DNA of 8,874 nucleotides from Wenzhouxiangella sp. (lineage in GTDB: Bacteria; Pseudomonadota; Gammaproteobacteria; Xanthomonadales; Wenzhouxiangellaceae), in NCBI GenBank assembly GCA_007135355.1, contig SLJA01000263.1:1-8874 (forward strand), read 5' to 3'. This document shows, in pieces, positions 1 to 6,631 of this stretch. The notes below the pieces were generated by a model. The model was not told the origin of the DNA and did not search any database. It saw only the letters and a program-made list of their open reading frames with translations. The first letter of the stretch is position 1. Every line of letters begins with the position of its first letter. Position numbers and translations under genes: made by a program.

Positions 1-209
1 AACCGGCCGTCGCACCGCCGCCCGCCCCGGCCCAATCCGGCGCGCCCGAGGGCGAGGCGGAAGACAGCGTGGAACAGAGCGTGCAACAGCAGGTTCGACA
101 ACGCCTGGAGTTTCTCAAGGGGCTGTACGAGGACGGGCTGATCACTGAGCAAGAGTACGAGCAGCAGCGGCGCGCGGCGCTGCGTGGACTTGATCATCCG
201 CAACCATGA
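1..209 (+). CDS. SHOCT-domain protein, C-terminal part only
   Basis: The 3' end of a gene that begins before the window is read in the frame starting at base 3 and stops at TGA 207-209. The visible 68 residues begin with a Pro/Ala-rich linker, followed by an acidic and Gln-rich stretch. The end is an amphipathic helical segment, RQRLEFLKGLYEDGLITEQE, followed by YEQQRRAAL. This matches the SHOCT (short C-terminal) domain pattern, in which a Leu/Lys helix is followed by 'G-hydrophobic-IT-E-E-Y/F' and a basic helix. SHOCT domains are known as C-terminal oligomerisation or interaction modules on otherwise diverse, often membrane-associated proteins. The main domain lies outside the window, so the protein's job cannot be told. 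The stop is 33 bases before the next start on the same strand, so co-transcription with the transporter is possible. No Shine-Dalgarno or terminator is obvious in that gap. Confidence 0.72.
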   Translation, partial: PAVAPPPAPAQSGAPEGEAEDSVEQSVQQQVRQRLEFLKGLYEDGLITEQEYEQQRRAALRGLDHPQP

Positions 210-242
210 GGTCCGCGTTTTCCCTGGGCCTCGCGTATCGAC

Positions 243-1751
243 ATGCCTGAGCCACAACCCGGTTCATCCCAGGACTATACGCGTCGTCAGTTGATCGGCC
301 TGGTTGGCGGGCCGCTGGCATTCATCGTCATGTTGCTGCTGCCGGCGCCGGAAGGTATGTCGGAGGCGGCCTGGGCCACGGCCGCGGTCGGGACGCTGAT
401 GGCCACCTGGTGGATCAGCGAAGCCATCCCGATACCGGCCACCGCCCTGCTGCCGTTGCCACTGTTTCCGATCCTGGGCATCGGCAGCATCGCCCAAGCC
501 GCGACACCTTTCGCCAACCCGCTGATTTTCCTGTTCATGGGTGGCTTCATGATCGCGATTGCCATGCAGCGCTGGAACTTGCACCGACGCATTGCACTGG
601 GCATCATCGCTCGTGTCGGCACGCGTCCGGGAGCAATCATCTTCGGCTTCATGCTGGCTTCGGCGTTTCTGAGTATGTGGGTCAGCAATACCGCTACGGC
701 GCTGATGATGCTGCCGATTGCGATGTCGGTGGTCGGCTTGAGCAAGAAACTGCCGCAAACCAGCGCCGAAGAAAAACGCGAACTGACTCACTTCGGTATC
801 GTGCTGGTTCTGGCCATCGCCTACGCCTGCAACATCGGCGGCATGGGTACGCTGATCGGGACACCACCCAATGCCTTGCTGGCGGCTTTCGTGCTCGACA
901 ACTACGGCGTGGAAATCGGATTTGCCCAGTGGATGCTGCTGGGTGTTCCGCTGGTCATGGTTGGTCTGCCGTTGGCCTATTTTCTGCTGACCCGGTTGAG
1001 TTTCCCTCTGCACCTGAAGGACCTGCCCGGCGGCGCCGACGTCATTCGTGAAGAGCAGAAACGTCTGGGACCGGTCAGTCCGGAAGAGATCAAGGTGGCC
1101 ATCGTATTCGGCCTGACCGCTCTGGCCTGGATTTTCCGCCAGCTGCTGGAAGAGATCATCCCCGGCATCAGCGATGCCGGCATTGCCATCGCCGCCGGCC
1201 TGGCGCTGTTCTTGATCCCGGCCGACCTGAAAAAGGGGCGCTTCCTGCTCGACTGGGACTCCACCGAAAAATTGCCCTGGGGTATTCTGATCCTGTTTGG
1301 GGGCGGCTTGAGCCTGGCAGCGGCCTTCACGCGCACCGGACTGGATGAATACATCGGTATGGTCGTGGTCGGCTTCGAGGCCTGGCCGACGCTGCTGTTG
1401 CTGGCCTTGTCTGTCCTGGTGATCCTGCTCTTGACCGAAATGACCAGCAATACGGCGACCGCTGCTGCCTTTTTGCCCATTCTGGCCGCGGCCGCCATCG
1501 GCATCGGCGAAAATCCTTTGTTGTTCATTATCCCGGCCGCGCTGGCCGCATCCTGTGCCTTCATGCTGCCGGTGGCCACGCCGCCCAACGCCATCGTCTA
1601 CAGCAGCGGACTGCTCAGCGTGCCGATGATGGTTAGGGCCGGTGTCTACTTGAACGGCTGTTTCGCGATGCTGGTGCTGCTGGCGGCTTACCTGTTGCTG
1701 CCGTGGGCTTTTGGTATCGCTCCCGGTGTCTTGCCGGACTGGACCCCATAG
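243..1751 (+). CDS. DASS/SLC13 family sodium-coupled anion (dicarboxylate/sulfate) symporter
   Basis: A 502-residue inner-membrane protein, the usual length for the divalent anion:Na+ symporter (DASS, SLC13) family. The family fold has two inverted repeats, each carrying an SNT motif. Both are visible: S148-N149-T150 in 'VSNTATALMMLPIA' and S402-N403-T404 in 'TSNTATAAAFLPIL'. Each is followed by a Thr-Pro-Pro-Asn motif (GTPPN 206-210 and ATPPN 445-449). In characterised members these motifs form the Na+ and carboxylate sites. Many hydrophobic segments are present, with a charged cytoplasmic loop at about 258-285. The substrate (C4-dicarboxylate, citrate, sulfate or other) cannot be fixed from motifs alone. 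The ATG at 243 leaves a short polar N-terminus before the first membrane segment at about 18-34; no strong ribosome site precedes it. A phosphatase gene follows after 9 bases, so the two are probably in one operon. Confidence 0.93.
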   Translation: MPEPQPGSSQDYTRRQLIGLVGGPLAFIVMLLLPAPEGMSEAAWATAAVGTLMATWWISEAIPIPATALLPLPLFPILGIGSIAQAATPFANPLIFLFMGGFMIAIAMQRWNLHRRIALGIIARVGTRPGAIIFGFMLASAFLSMWVSNTATALMMLPIAMSVVGLSKKLPQTSAEEKRELTHFGIVLVLAIAYACNIGGMGTLIGTPPNALLAAFVLDNYGVEIGFAQWMLLGVPLVMVGLPLAYFLLTRLSFPLHLKDLPGGADVIREEQKRLGPVSPEEIKVAIVFGLTALAWIFRQLLEEIIPGISDAGIAIAAGLALFLIPADLKKGRFLLDWDSTEKLPWGILILFGGGLSLAAAFTRTGLDEYIGMVVVGFEAWPTLLLLALSVLVILLLTEMTSNTATAAAFLPILAAAAIGIGENPLLFIIPAALAASCAFMLPVATPPNAIVYSSGLLSVPMMVRAGVYLNGCFAMLVLLAAYLLLPWAFGIAPGVLPDWTP

Positions 1752-1760
1752 AACCGCAAC

Positions 1761-2636
1761 GTGACCGACCCCGACAAAAACAAATCACTCCAACCGGGCT
1801 CCAGCACCCGCTACCTGCTGTGCTCGGATCTTGACCGCACGCTGATCCCCAACGGTAAACAGGAAGAGACGCCGTCAGCACGGCCGCGGCTGCGTGAGCT
1901 GGTCCGGCGAGCGGCCTTCTGTGTGGTCTATGTCACCGGCCGCAACCGCGCGCTGGTCGAACAGGCGATCGAGCAGTACCAGCTACCCTGGCCGGATGCG
2001 GTTATCGGTGATGTCGGCAGCTGCATCTGGTCGACTTTTGACCGCAGCTGGTCGAAATGGCCGCAGTGGGAGGATCGGCTGAAACAGGACTGGAGCGGAC
2101 CGCACCTTGAAGCCATTCGTGCCCTGCTCGCGCGGGAACCGGAACTGGAGTTGCAGGCAGAGGATCGGCAAACGCCACTCAAGCTCAGCTACAACACCCT
2201 CGCGCGCGGCCTCGACCAGCGCTGCCGCCACTTGCGCCAGGTGTTGCATTCGAAGGGGCTGGCGGCCAACGTGATCGGCAGTATCGATGAGGTCGACGAC
2301 ATCGGTCTGATCGATATCCTGCCCTCAATGGCCAGCAAGCACAGCGCCATTGAAATGCTGATGGCCGCCTGGGGCTTCCAGCACTGGAATACGGTCTGTG
2401 CCGGCGACAGCGGCAACGACCTGCCCTTTCTCACCTCGGCCCTGCAATCGGTGCTGGTGGCCAACGCCGAAGACAGCGTCCGCGAGCGCGCCGTGCGCCT
2501 GGCCGCCCGGCGCGGCCAGCAGGCCAATCTCTATCTTGCCCGCGGCGGCTTTCACGGCATGAACGGCTGCTACAGCGCCGGGGTGCTGGAAGGCATGGTT
2601 CACTACCTGCCGGAAATCAGCGCCTGGGTCGAATAG
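1761..2636 (+). CDS. HAD-superfamily (type IIB) phosphatase, sucrose-6-phosphate phosphatase-like
   Basis: A 291-residue soluble protein with all four HAD motifs. Motif I is SDLDRT, with nucleophile D23 and acid/base D25. Motif II is VTGR, with T59 or nearby. Motif III is K193 in 'SMASKHSAIEML'. Motif IV is GDSGND, with D216 and D220. The spacing, the phrase 'LPWPDAVIGDVGSCIW' after motif II, the 'IDILP..ASK' block and the C-terminal 'YSAGVLEGMVHYL' all resemble the S6PP family (cyanobacterial and plant sucrose-6F-phosphate phosphohydrolase). A sugar-phosphate substrate is therefore likely. No sucrose-phosphate synthase is in the window, so sucrose synthesis as an osmolyte pathway is inference; another phosphosugar of the IIB group is possible. 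The start is GTG at 1761: it lies 9 bases after the transporter stop, and the next in-frame ATG falls beyond motifs I and II. Translation is probably coupled to the transporter. Confidence 0.78.
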   Translation: MTDPDKNKSLQPGSSTRYLLCSDLDRTLIPNGKQEETPSARPRLRELVRRAAFCVVYVTGRNRALVEQAIEQYQLPWPDAVIGDVGSCIWSTFDRSWSKWPQWEDRLKQDWSGPHLEAIRALLAREPELELQAEDRQTPLKLSYNTLARGLDQRCRHLRQVLHSKGLAANVIGSIDEVDDIGLIDILPSMASKHSAIEMLMAAWGFQHWNTVCAGDSGNDLPFLTSALQSVLVANAEDSVRERAVRLAARRGQQANLYLARGGFHGMNGCYSAGVLEGMVHYLPEISAWVE

Positions 2637-2686
2637 CCGCCTGAGATGAATAGAATTGAGCCGCTTTGCGGGCCCAGCCGGCAGAT

Positions 2687-2700
2687 TTGATCCGGATCAA
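2687..2700. promoter_or_regulatory. Perfect FNR/Anr-type binding site (TTGAT-N4-ATCAA)
   Basis: The 14 bases TTGATCCGGATCAA form a perfect palindrome and match the FNR/Anr/Dnr consensus TTGAT-N4-ATCAA at every defined position. The centre is at 2693.5. A class II FNR-activated promoter places the site centre at -41.5, which predicts a transcript start near 2735 and a -10 box at about 2723-2728. The sequence there is CAGAAT, which matches 4 of 6 bases of TATAAT. The ATG of the CPHC thioredoxin-fold gene lies about 24 bases further on. The upstream gene ends at 2636 on the same strand, so the site can serve only the downstream gene. FNR-family regulators respond to oxygen loss (Fe-S) or nitric oxide (Dnr/Nnr type); the sequence cannot distinguish these. 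A Crp-type site (TGTGA) fits less well. Confidence 0.72.
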
Positions 2701-2722
2701 CAAGCGTCACGACAGAACTGCA

Positions 2723-2728
2723 CAGAAT
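2723..2728 (+). promoter_or_regulatory. Candidate -10 box downstream of the FNR-type site
   Basis: CAGAAT keeps A2, A4, A5 and T6 of TATAAT. It lies at the distance expected for a promoter whose activator site is centred at -41.5. No good -35 hexamer is present, as is usual where FNR overlaps and replaces it. This call depends on the FNR site being real. Confidence 0.45.
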
Positions 2729-2758
2729 GACCCAAACCATCTGTTCGGTCCTCAGTCC

Positions 2759-3163
2759 ATGACTTTTTCATTTTCCAGATTGTTGCTCGTGATCGGATTG
2801 CCGATTGTATTTGCGCTTGGCGCATTGCCCGGCCTGGCCCCGGCCGAACAGGGCCCGGTCAACGGACTCACCATGCATGTATTCATGAGCGAGACCTGTC
2901 CGCACTGCCGCGCCCAGAAACCCTTCCTGGCCAATCTCGACAGTCATCACCCGGCGCTGGAAATCCGCGACTACGAGATCATGACCACGCGTCAGCATCA
3001 CGACCTGCTGCGCAACATGGCGGCCCTGCACGGGGTTCAGCCCGGTTCCGTGCCGATGATTTTTGTCGGCGGCAGGGTCTGGGTCGGCGACAGCCGGCAG
3101 ATCCGGCGCGAGATTGCCGACCATGTCGAGGCCTGCCTGTCCGAAAGCGGCTGCCCGCGCTGA
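2759..3163 (+). CDS. Exported thioredoxin-fold (DsbA/glutaredoxin-like) protein with CPHC motif
   Basis: A 134-residue protein starting at ATG 2759. It has a signal-peptide-like N-terminus: a short basic start, hydrophobic residues 8-24, and a candidate cleavage after the Ala-Pro-Ala region near 27-30. The thioredoxin fold follows: a beta strand 'MHVFMSE', the active site C47-P-H-C50 (the dipeptide of DsbA), and the cis-proline loop 'GSVPMIFVGG' with P99. A second Cys pair, C126 and C132, closes the chain ('ACLSESGCPR'). The role is probably disulfide exchange or thiol redox in the periplasm; the partner is unknown. A longer reading from TTG 2666 is open but would put the FNR-type palindrome and the candidate -10 inside the coding region and bury the signal peptide, so the ATG is preferred. 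The ribosome site is weak. The gene appears to be monocistronic, facing the convergent GntP permease. Confidence 0.82.
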   Translation: MTFSFSRLLLVIGLPIVFALGALPGLAPAEQGPVNGLTMHVFMSETCPHCRAQKPFLANLDSHHPALEIRDYEIMTTRQHHDLLRNMAALHGVQPGSVPMIFVGGRVWVGDSRQIRREIADHVEACLSESGCPR

Positions 3164-3221
3164 AACGCCAAGCCACACAAAAACCAAGAGCCGGGGACAC
3201 CACAGGTATTTCGTTGCCGAG

Positions 3222-4604
3222 CTAACTATAAAACAACAGCGCGGTGCCGATCGCTGCCAGAGTTGCGATCAGGGGTACCAGCACGGTGACCACGAAAATA
3301 TCCTTGTACGCTTCGGCGTGCTTCAAGCCCATGATGGTCAGCATGGCGATGACCGCGCCGCTGTGCGGCAGGGAATCCAGCCCACCCGAAGCGATCGCGG
3401 CAATTCGGTGCAGCACCTCCGGCGCCACGCCCAGGGCTAGATAGGCCTCGGCAAAGGTCTGCAGAAAGATCTGCAAGCCGCCCGAGGCCGACCCGACGAT
3501 GCCGGACACGACGCTGACTGAAACCGCGGCGGACAGCAAGGGCGGCAGATCGAGCGCCATCACGCCCTGGGCAAAAGCACCAAAGCCGGCCGTCTGCGTC
3601 ACCACACCGCCAAATCCAATGACGGCCGCGGTGTTGAGCAGGGGCATGATGCTGTCGTTGGCGCCCGAACCCAGTGCCTCCATGAAGCGCCGGCGCAGAT
3701 TCGAAAACAACAGCACGCTGGCCGCCGAACCCAGCAGCAGGGCAAAGCTGGGCCAGAGCACGGGCTGCCCGTTGGCAAAGCCCAGCACGCCGCCGATCAA
3801 AGCCGTCTGCGCATCGGCCAGCCCGGTGGCAAGCAGCAGACGCGGCACGATGATGGTACCCAGCACGGCGATCAGCGGCACCACGGCCAGCCGCCAGTCG
3901 GGCGCGTCGCGCACTTCGGGCGCCATTTTCTCCATTGCGGCATCCTGCGGATTGGACACGTAGCCCTCACCGCGAGCCCGGGCGCGCTGCCACTGGTTTT
4001 CCAGATACCACCATCCGCCGATCGCCATAACCGCCGCGCCCGCCAGACCCGGCACAAAACCGGCAAAAAGATCGGTGCCGAGGGCAGAGGCGGCGATGAC
4101 ATTCTGAATCGATGGCGTGCCCGGCAGGGCGGTCATGGTGAAAGTCCCAGCACCCAGCGCCGCGGCACCGCAGAACAGTCGCTTGGGCAGATTGGACTGA
4201 CGCATCAGGGCAATGCCCAGCGGGTAGATGGTGAAAATGACTACGAACACCACCACACCGCCATAGGTCAACAGCGCACACACCAGGATGGTCACCAGCA
4301 GCGTTCGCTCGGCCCCCAAACGGTCGATCACAGCGCGCGCAATCGACGTGGTGGCGCCGCTGGCGGCCATCATCTTGCCGAAGATGGCGCCGGTCAGAAA
4401 CAACACGAAAAACTGGCCGGCAAAGCTGAAGGCGCCGAGCGGGCCGAAAGCAAAGTGATTGAGCAGGATACTGTCGGCCGCCAGACCATTGCTGAAGCCG
4501 ACAATCAGGCTGGCAAGCAATGCCGCGATCAGGATATTGACACCACGCAGCGCCATCAGAATCAGTGCGCCGAGGCCCAGCAGCAATCCCAGGTTTCCAA
4601 TCAT
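3222..4604 (-). CDS. GntP-family organic acid permease
   Basis: A 460-residue, very hydrophobic inner-membrane protein of the GntP family (ion transporter superfamily), of typical length. The N-terminus is a membrane segment without a cleavable signal. Family features include 'FGKMMAASGATTSIA' (75-89), where GntP proteins carry a conserved Gly-Lys-x-x-x-x-SG loop, and 'FTMTALPGTPSIQNVI' (155-170). The C-terminal block SGGLDSLPHSG (406-416) is characteristic of members annotated as D-beta-hydroxybutyrate or other hydroxyacid permeases rather than of gluconate permeases. Substrate assignment from this is tentative. A cytoplasmic charged loop lies at about 203-237. The gene stands alone on the minus strand, with no adjacent kinase or dehydrogenase that would name its substrate. 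It is convergent with the CPHC gene (58-base gap, no clear terminator hairpin) and divergent from the AstE/AspA-like gene. A weak purine run, GGGGTAAC, lies upstream of its ATG. Confidence 0.92.
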   Translation of the reverse strand: MIGNLGLLLGLGALILMALRGVNILIAALLASLIVGFSNGLAADSILLNHFAFGPLGAFSFAGQFFVLFLTGAIFGKMMAASGATTSIARAVIDRLGAERTLLVTILVCALLTYGGVVVFVVIFTIYPLGIALMRQSNLPKRLFCGAAALGAGTFTMTALPGTPSIQNVIAASALGTDLFAGFVPGLAGAAVMAIGGWWYLENQWQRARARGEGYVSNPQDAAMEKMAPEVRDAPDWRLAVVPLIAVLGTIIVPRLLLATGLADAQTALIGGVLGFANGQPVLWPSFALLLGSAASVLLFSNLRRRFMEALGSGANDSIMPLLNTAAVIGFGGVVTQTAGFGAFAQGVMALDLPPLLSAAVSVSVVSGIVGSASGGLQIFLQTFAEAYLALGVAPEVLHRIAAIASGGLDSLPHSGAVIAMLTIMGLKHAEAYKDIFVVTVLVPLIATLAAIGTALLFYS

Positions 4605-4641
4605 TTTGTTTGTTACCCCGATTCAGGCCCGTCTTGACGCA

Positions 4642-4660
4642 GGCTGCATGGACGGCAGCC
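4642..4660. repeat. Short inverted repeat in the divergent promoter region
   Basis: GGCTGC (4642-4647) and GCAGCC (4655-4660) form a 6-base inverted repeat around a 7-base spacer. It lies between the candidate -10 box of the GntP gene and its start codon, where a repressor site would act. Inverted repeats of this length arise by chance in GC-rich DNA, so this is only a candidate operator. Confidence 0.25.
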
Positions 4661-4663
4661 GCT

Positions 4664-4692
4664 ACCCTACTGGCTGACGGGGGCAGCGTCAA
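4664..4692 (-). promoter_or_regulatory. Candidate sigma-70 promoter for the GntP permease
   Basis: On the minus strand, TTGACG (complement of 4687-4692; 5 of 6 to TTGACA) is followed after 17 bases by TAGGGT (complement of 4664-4669; 3 of 6 to TATAAT). The spacing is optimal and the -35 is strong, but the -10 is poor. This would give a leader of about 50 bases before the ATG at 4604. Confidence 0.4.
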
Positions 4693-4742
4693 ACGCTTTG
4701 ATCCATGCTTGCCGACGCGGGCGCACACAGGCGAGCAACCGC

Positions 4743-4748
4743 TACAAT
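4743..4748 (+). promoter_or_regulatory. Candidate -10 box (TACAAT) for the hydrolase-sirtuin operon
   Basis: TACAAT matches TATAAT at 5 of 6 bases and lies 37 bases before the preferred ATG at 4786, which would give a leader of about 30 bases. I see no good -35 hexamer 16-18 bases upstream, so an activator or a weak promoter is possible. Just downstream is GATTAATC (4757-4764), a perfect 8-base palindrome that could be chance. Confidence 0.42.
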
Positions 4749-4785
4749 TGCGGATCGATTAATCCCGGCACGACGCTCAATACCC

Positions 4786-5853
4786 ATGGCCAAGCGAGAA
4801 CCCAACCAGCCAATCACCATCGGAGGCGTCAAGGTCCAGCCAGGCCAGCGGCGGCGCCTGGAGCTGGAAGTCGGACGCTTCTACACCTACACCCCGACTA
4901 CCATGCCGATCCAGGTGATCTGCGGCAAGAGTGCCGGGCCGGTGATGTTTGTCAGCGCAGCCATCCATGGTGATGAGCTCAACGGCGTGGAAATCATCCG
5001 CAGGCTGTTACGGGTACCGCAACTGGATCGGCTGCGCGGCACATTGATCGCCGTGCCCATCGTCAACCTGTACGGGTTTATCAATACCAGCCGCTACCTG
5101 CCCGACCGGCGCGACCTTAATCGCAGTTTCCCCGGCTCCAACAGTGGCTCCATGGCGGCGCGCATCGCCGAGTTGTTCATGCGCGAAATCGTCCAGCGCT
5201 GCACCCACGGCATCGATCTGCACACCGGCGCCATCCACCGCTCCAATCTACCGCAGATCCGTGCCAATCTGGATCATGCCGAGACCCTGGACCTGGCCCG
5301 CGCCTTCGGCACCCCGGTGATTCTCAATAGCGCCATCCGCGATGGCTCGCTGCGCGCTTCGGCCGCGGCCGTCGACGTTCCGATCCTGCTGTACGAAGCC
5401 GGCGAGGCCTTGCGCCTGGACGAGTTTTGCATCCGGGGCGGAGTCGAAGGCATAGTTCGCGTCATGCGCGCCCTGGGTATGCTGGGCAAAAGTCGGCGCA
5501 AACCGCCGCCGGAGCCGATCGTGGCCCGTTCCAGCGCCTGGGTACGCGCGCCCCAAAGCGGCGTCTTCCGTGCCTATGTCGGTCTGGGCGAACGCGTGAT
5601 GCGCGATCAGACGGTGCTCGGTGCGGTGTCTGATCCGTTTGGTGAACGCGAGCTCGAAATCCGCGCCCCGTTCAGCGGGATCGTGATTGGACGCTTGAAT
5701 CTGCCGCTGGTCAACGAAGGCGACGCCGTGTTTCACGTCGCCCGTTTTCACCGCACCGACGTGGCGGTGGAGCGCATCGAGGGCTATCAGGAAAGCATGG
5801 AAGCCGACGACTTCCCCTGGGTCGATGTGCCCAACGGTTCGCTTTCTCCATGA
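4786..5853 (+). CDS. Succinylglutamate desuccinylase/aspartoacylase-family zinc hydrolase
   Basis: A 355-residue cytosolic protein of the AstE/AspA family (M14 carboxypeptidase-like fold), which cleaves N-acyl amino acids or related amides. The zinc site is intact: H61 and E64 in 'AAIHGDELNG', and H146 in 'GIDLHTG'. The substrate-binding 'DLNRSFPG' (110-117, with N112 and R113) is present. E204 in 'LLYEAGE' is in the place of the catalytic glutamate. Residues of about 253-320 form a second, beta-rich domain ('APQSGVFRAYVGLGERV', 'IRAPFSGIVIGRL') like the barrel-sandwich C-domain of the larger family members. The exact substrate is unknown. None of the arginine-succinyltransferase pathway genes (astA, astB, astD) are nearby, so naming it astE is not justified. 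ATG 4786 is preferred over ATG 4705, which lies upstream of the TACAAT box. The stop overlaps the sirtuin start (ATGA), so the two are translationally coupled. Confidence 0.92.
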   Translation: MAKREPNQPITIGGVKVQPGQRRRLELEVGRFYTYTPTTMPIQVICGKSAGPVMFVSAAIHGDELNGVEIIRRLLRVPQLDRLRGTLIAVPIVNLYGFINTSRYLPDRRDLNRSFPGSNSGSMAARIAELFMREIVQRCTHGIDLHTGAIHRSNLPQIRANLDHAETLDLARAFGTPVILNSAIRDGSLRASAAAVDVPILLYEAGEALRLDEFCIRGGVEGIVRVMRALGMLGKSRRKPPPEPIVARSSAWVRAPQSGVFRAYVGLGERVMRDQTVLGAVSDPFGERELEIRAPFSGIVIGRLNLPLVNEGDAVFHVARFHRTDVAVERIEGYQESMEADDFPWVDVPNGSLSP

Positions 5854-6617
5854 ACCCGACCCCGGTTTCTCTGACCGACGAAATTCCGTCTGCCCTGGCG
5901 CGGCAGCTGCAACAGGCCCAGCACATCGCCGTGCTCACCGGTGCCGGCATGTCGGCCGAGTCCGGTGTACCGACCTTCCGCGAGGCCCAGACCGGGCTTT
6001 GGGCGCGCTACGACCCGATGGAACTGGCCACATCGGCGGCCTTCGAGCGCGACCCGCGGCGGGTCTGGGACTGGTACCAGTGGCGGCGAGAGCTGATTGA
6101 CCACAGCCGGCCCAACGCCGGTCATCATGCCCTGGCGGCTTTGCAACATTCCTGTGCCCACGTCACCCTGGTAACACAAAATGTCGATGGATTTCACCAG
6201 CTGGCGGGGTCCGAACCGGTGCTGGAATTGCACGGCAACATCCGTCGCAGCGTCTGTTCGCGCAGTCGACGGGAAATCGAGCCGGACTGGCTGGATCGCC
6301 ACCGCGACCGCTCACCGGTCCCCTCGCCGCATCATCCGGATGGTCTGGCGCGGCCCGACGTTGTCTGGTTTGGAGAGCCGCTGCGGGCCGATCTGCTCGA
6401 CGCGGCATTTCAGGCCGCGGCGGACTGCGACCTGATGCTGGTGGTCGGTACCTCGGGCCTGGTGCAACCGGCCGCCAGTATTCCTGTGGTGGCGGTTGAG
6501 CAGGGCGGGATCATGGTCGAGATCAACCCGACGGCCAGTGAATTGACTCGACACGCACGCTGGCACCTTCAGGGCAGCTCCGCCGCATGGCTGCCGCGGC
6601 TGGTCGATTCGCTGTAA
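5850..6617 (+). CDS. SIR2-family NAD-dependent protein deacylase (CobB-like sirtuin)
   Basis: A 255-residue cytosolic sirtuin that removes acyl groups from protein lysines using NAD+. NAD-binding motifs are present: GAGMSAESGVPTFR (31-44), TQNVDGFH (109-116), GTSGLVQPAAS (200-210) and 'EINPTAS' (224-230). The catalytic histidine is H128 in 'LELHGN'. Y76 and R79 ('WYQWRR') sit where class III sirtuins (CobB, SIRT5) carry the YxxR pair that binds succinyl or malonyl groups. The zinc-ribbon region is odd: the first pair reads C136-S-R-S139, as in E. coli CobB as I recall it, and the second pair, expected just before 'ARPDVVWFGE' (167-176), reads SPHHPDG with no cysteine. The reading frame is clean across this stretch. 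The start ATG at 5850 overlaps the hydrolase stop by four bases, indicating coupled translation. Confidence 0.93.
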   Translation: MNPTPVSLTDEIPSALARQLQQAQHIAVLTGAGMSAESGVPTFREAQTGLWARYDPMELATSAAFERDPRRVWDWYQWRRELIDHSRPNAGHHALAALQHSCAHVTLVTQNVDGFHQLAGSEPVLELHGNIRRSVCSRSRREIEPDWLDRHRDRSPVPSPHHPDGLARPDVVWFGEPLRADLLDAAFQAAADCDLMLVVGTSGLVQPAASIPVVAVEQGGIMVEINPTASELTRHARWHLQGSSAAWLPRLVDSL

Positions 6618-6631
6618 GCGCGGGGCTCATT

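Noticed and set aside
264..1594. Long antisense open frames opposite the DASS transporter
   Set aside because: They are low-complexity, rich in Arg/Gln/His or Ala/Ser, show no family motifs and lie opposite a clear membrane protein gene in GC-rich DNA.
2666..2758. N-terminal extension of the CPHC protein from TTG 2666
   Set aside because: It would put the FNR-type palindrome and candidate -10 inside the gene and place 31 polar residues before an obvious signal peptide.
3967..4728. Minus-strand frame overlapping the GntP gene and extending into the divergent gap
   Set aside because: Its translation is Arg/Cys/His-rich with no domain or hydrophobic pattern, and it is out of frame with a well-supported permease.
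4705..4785. N-terminal extension of the AstE/AspA-like protein from ATG 4705
   Set aside because: The added residues show no family resemblance and the TACAAT box lies inside this stretch.
6250..6365. Frameshift as an explanation for the missing zinc cysteines in the sirtuin
   Set aside because: The frame is continuous, flanking motifs on both sides are in the same frame, and the other frames give no cysteine-pair pattern with family spacing.
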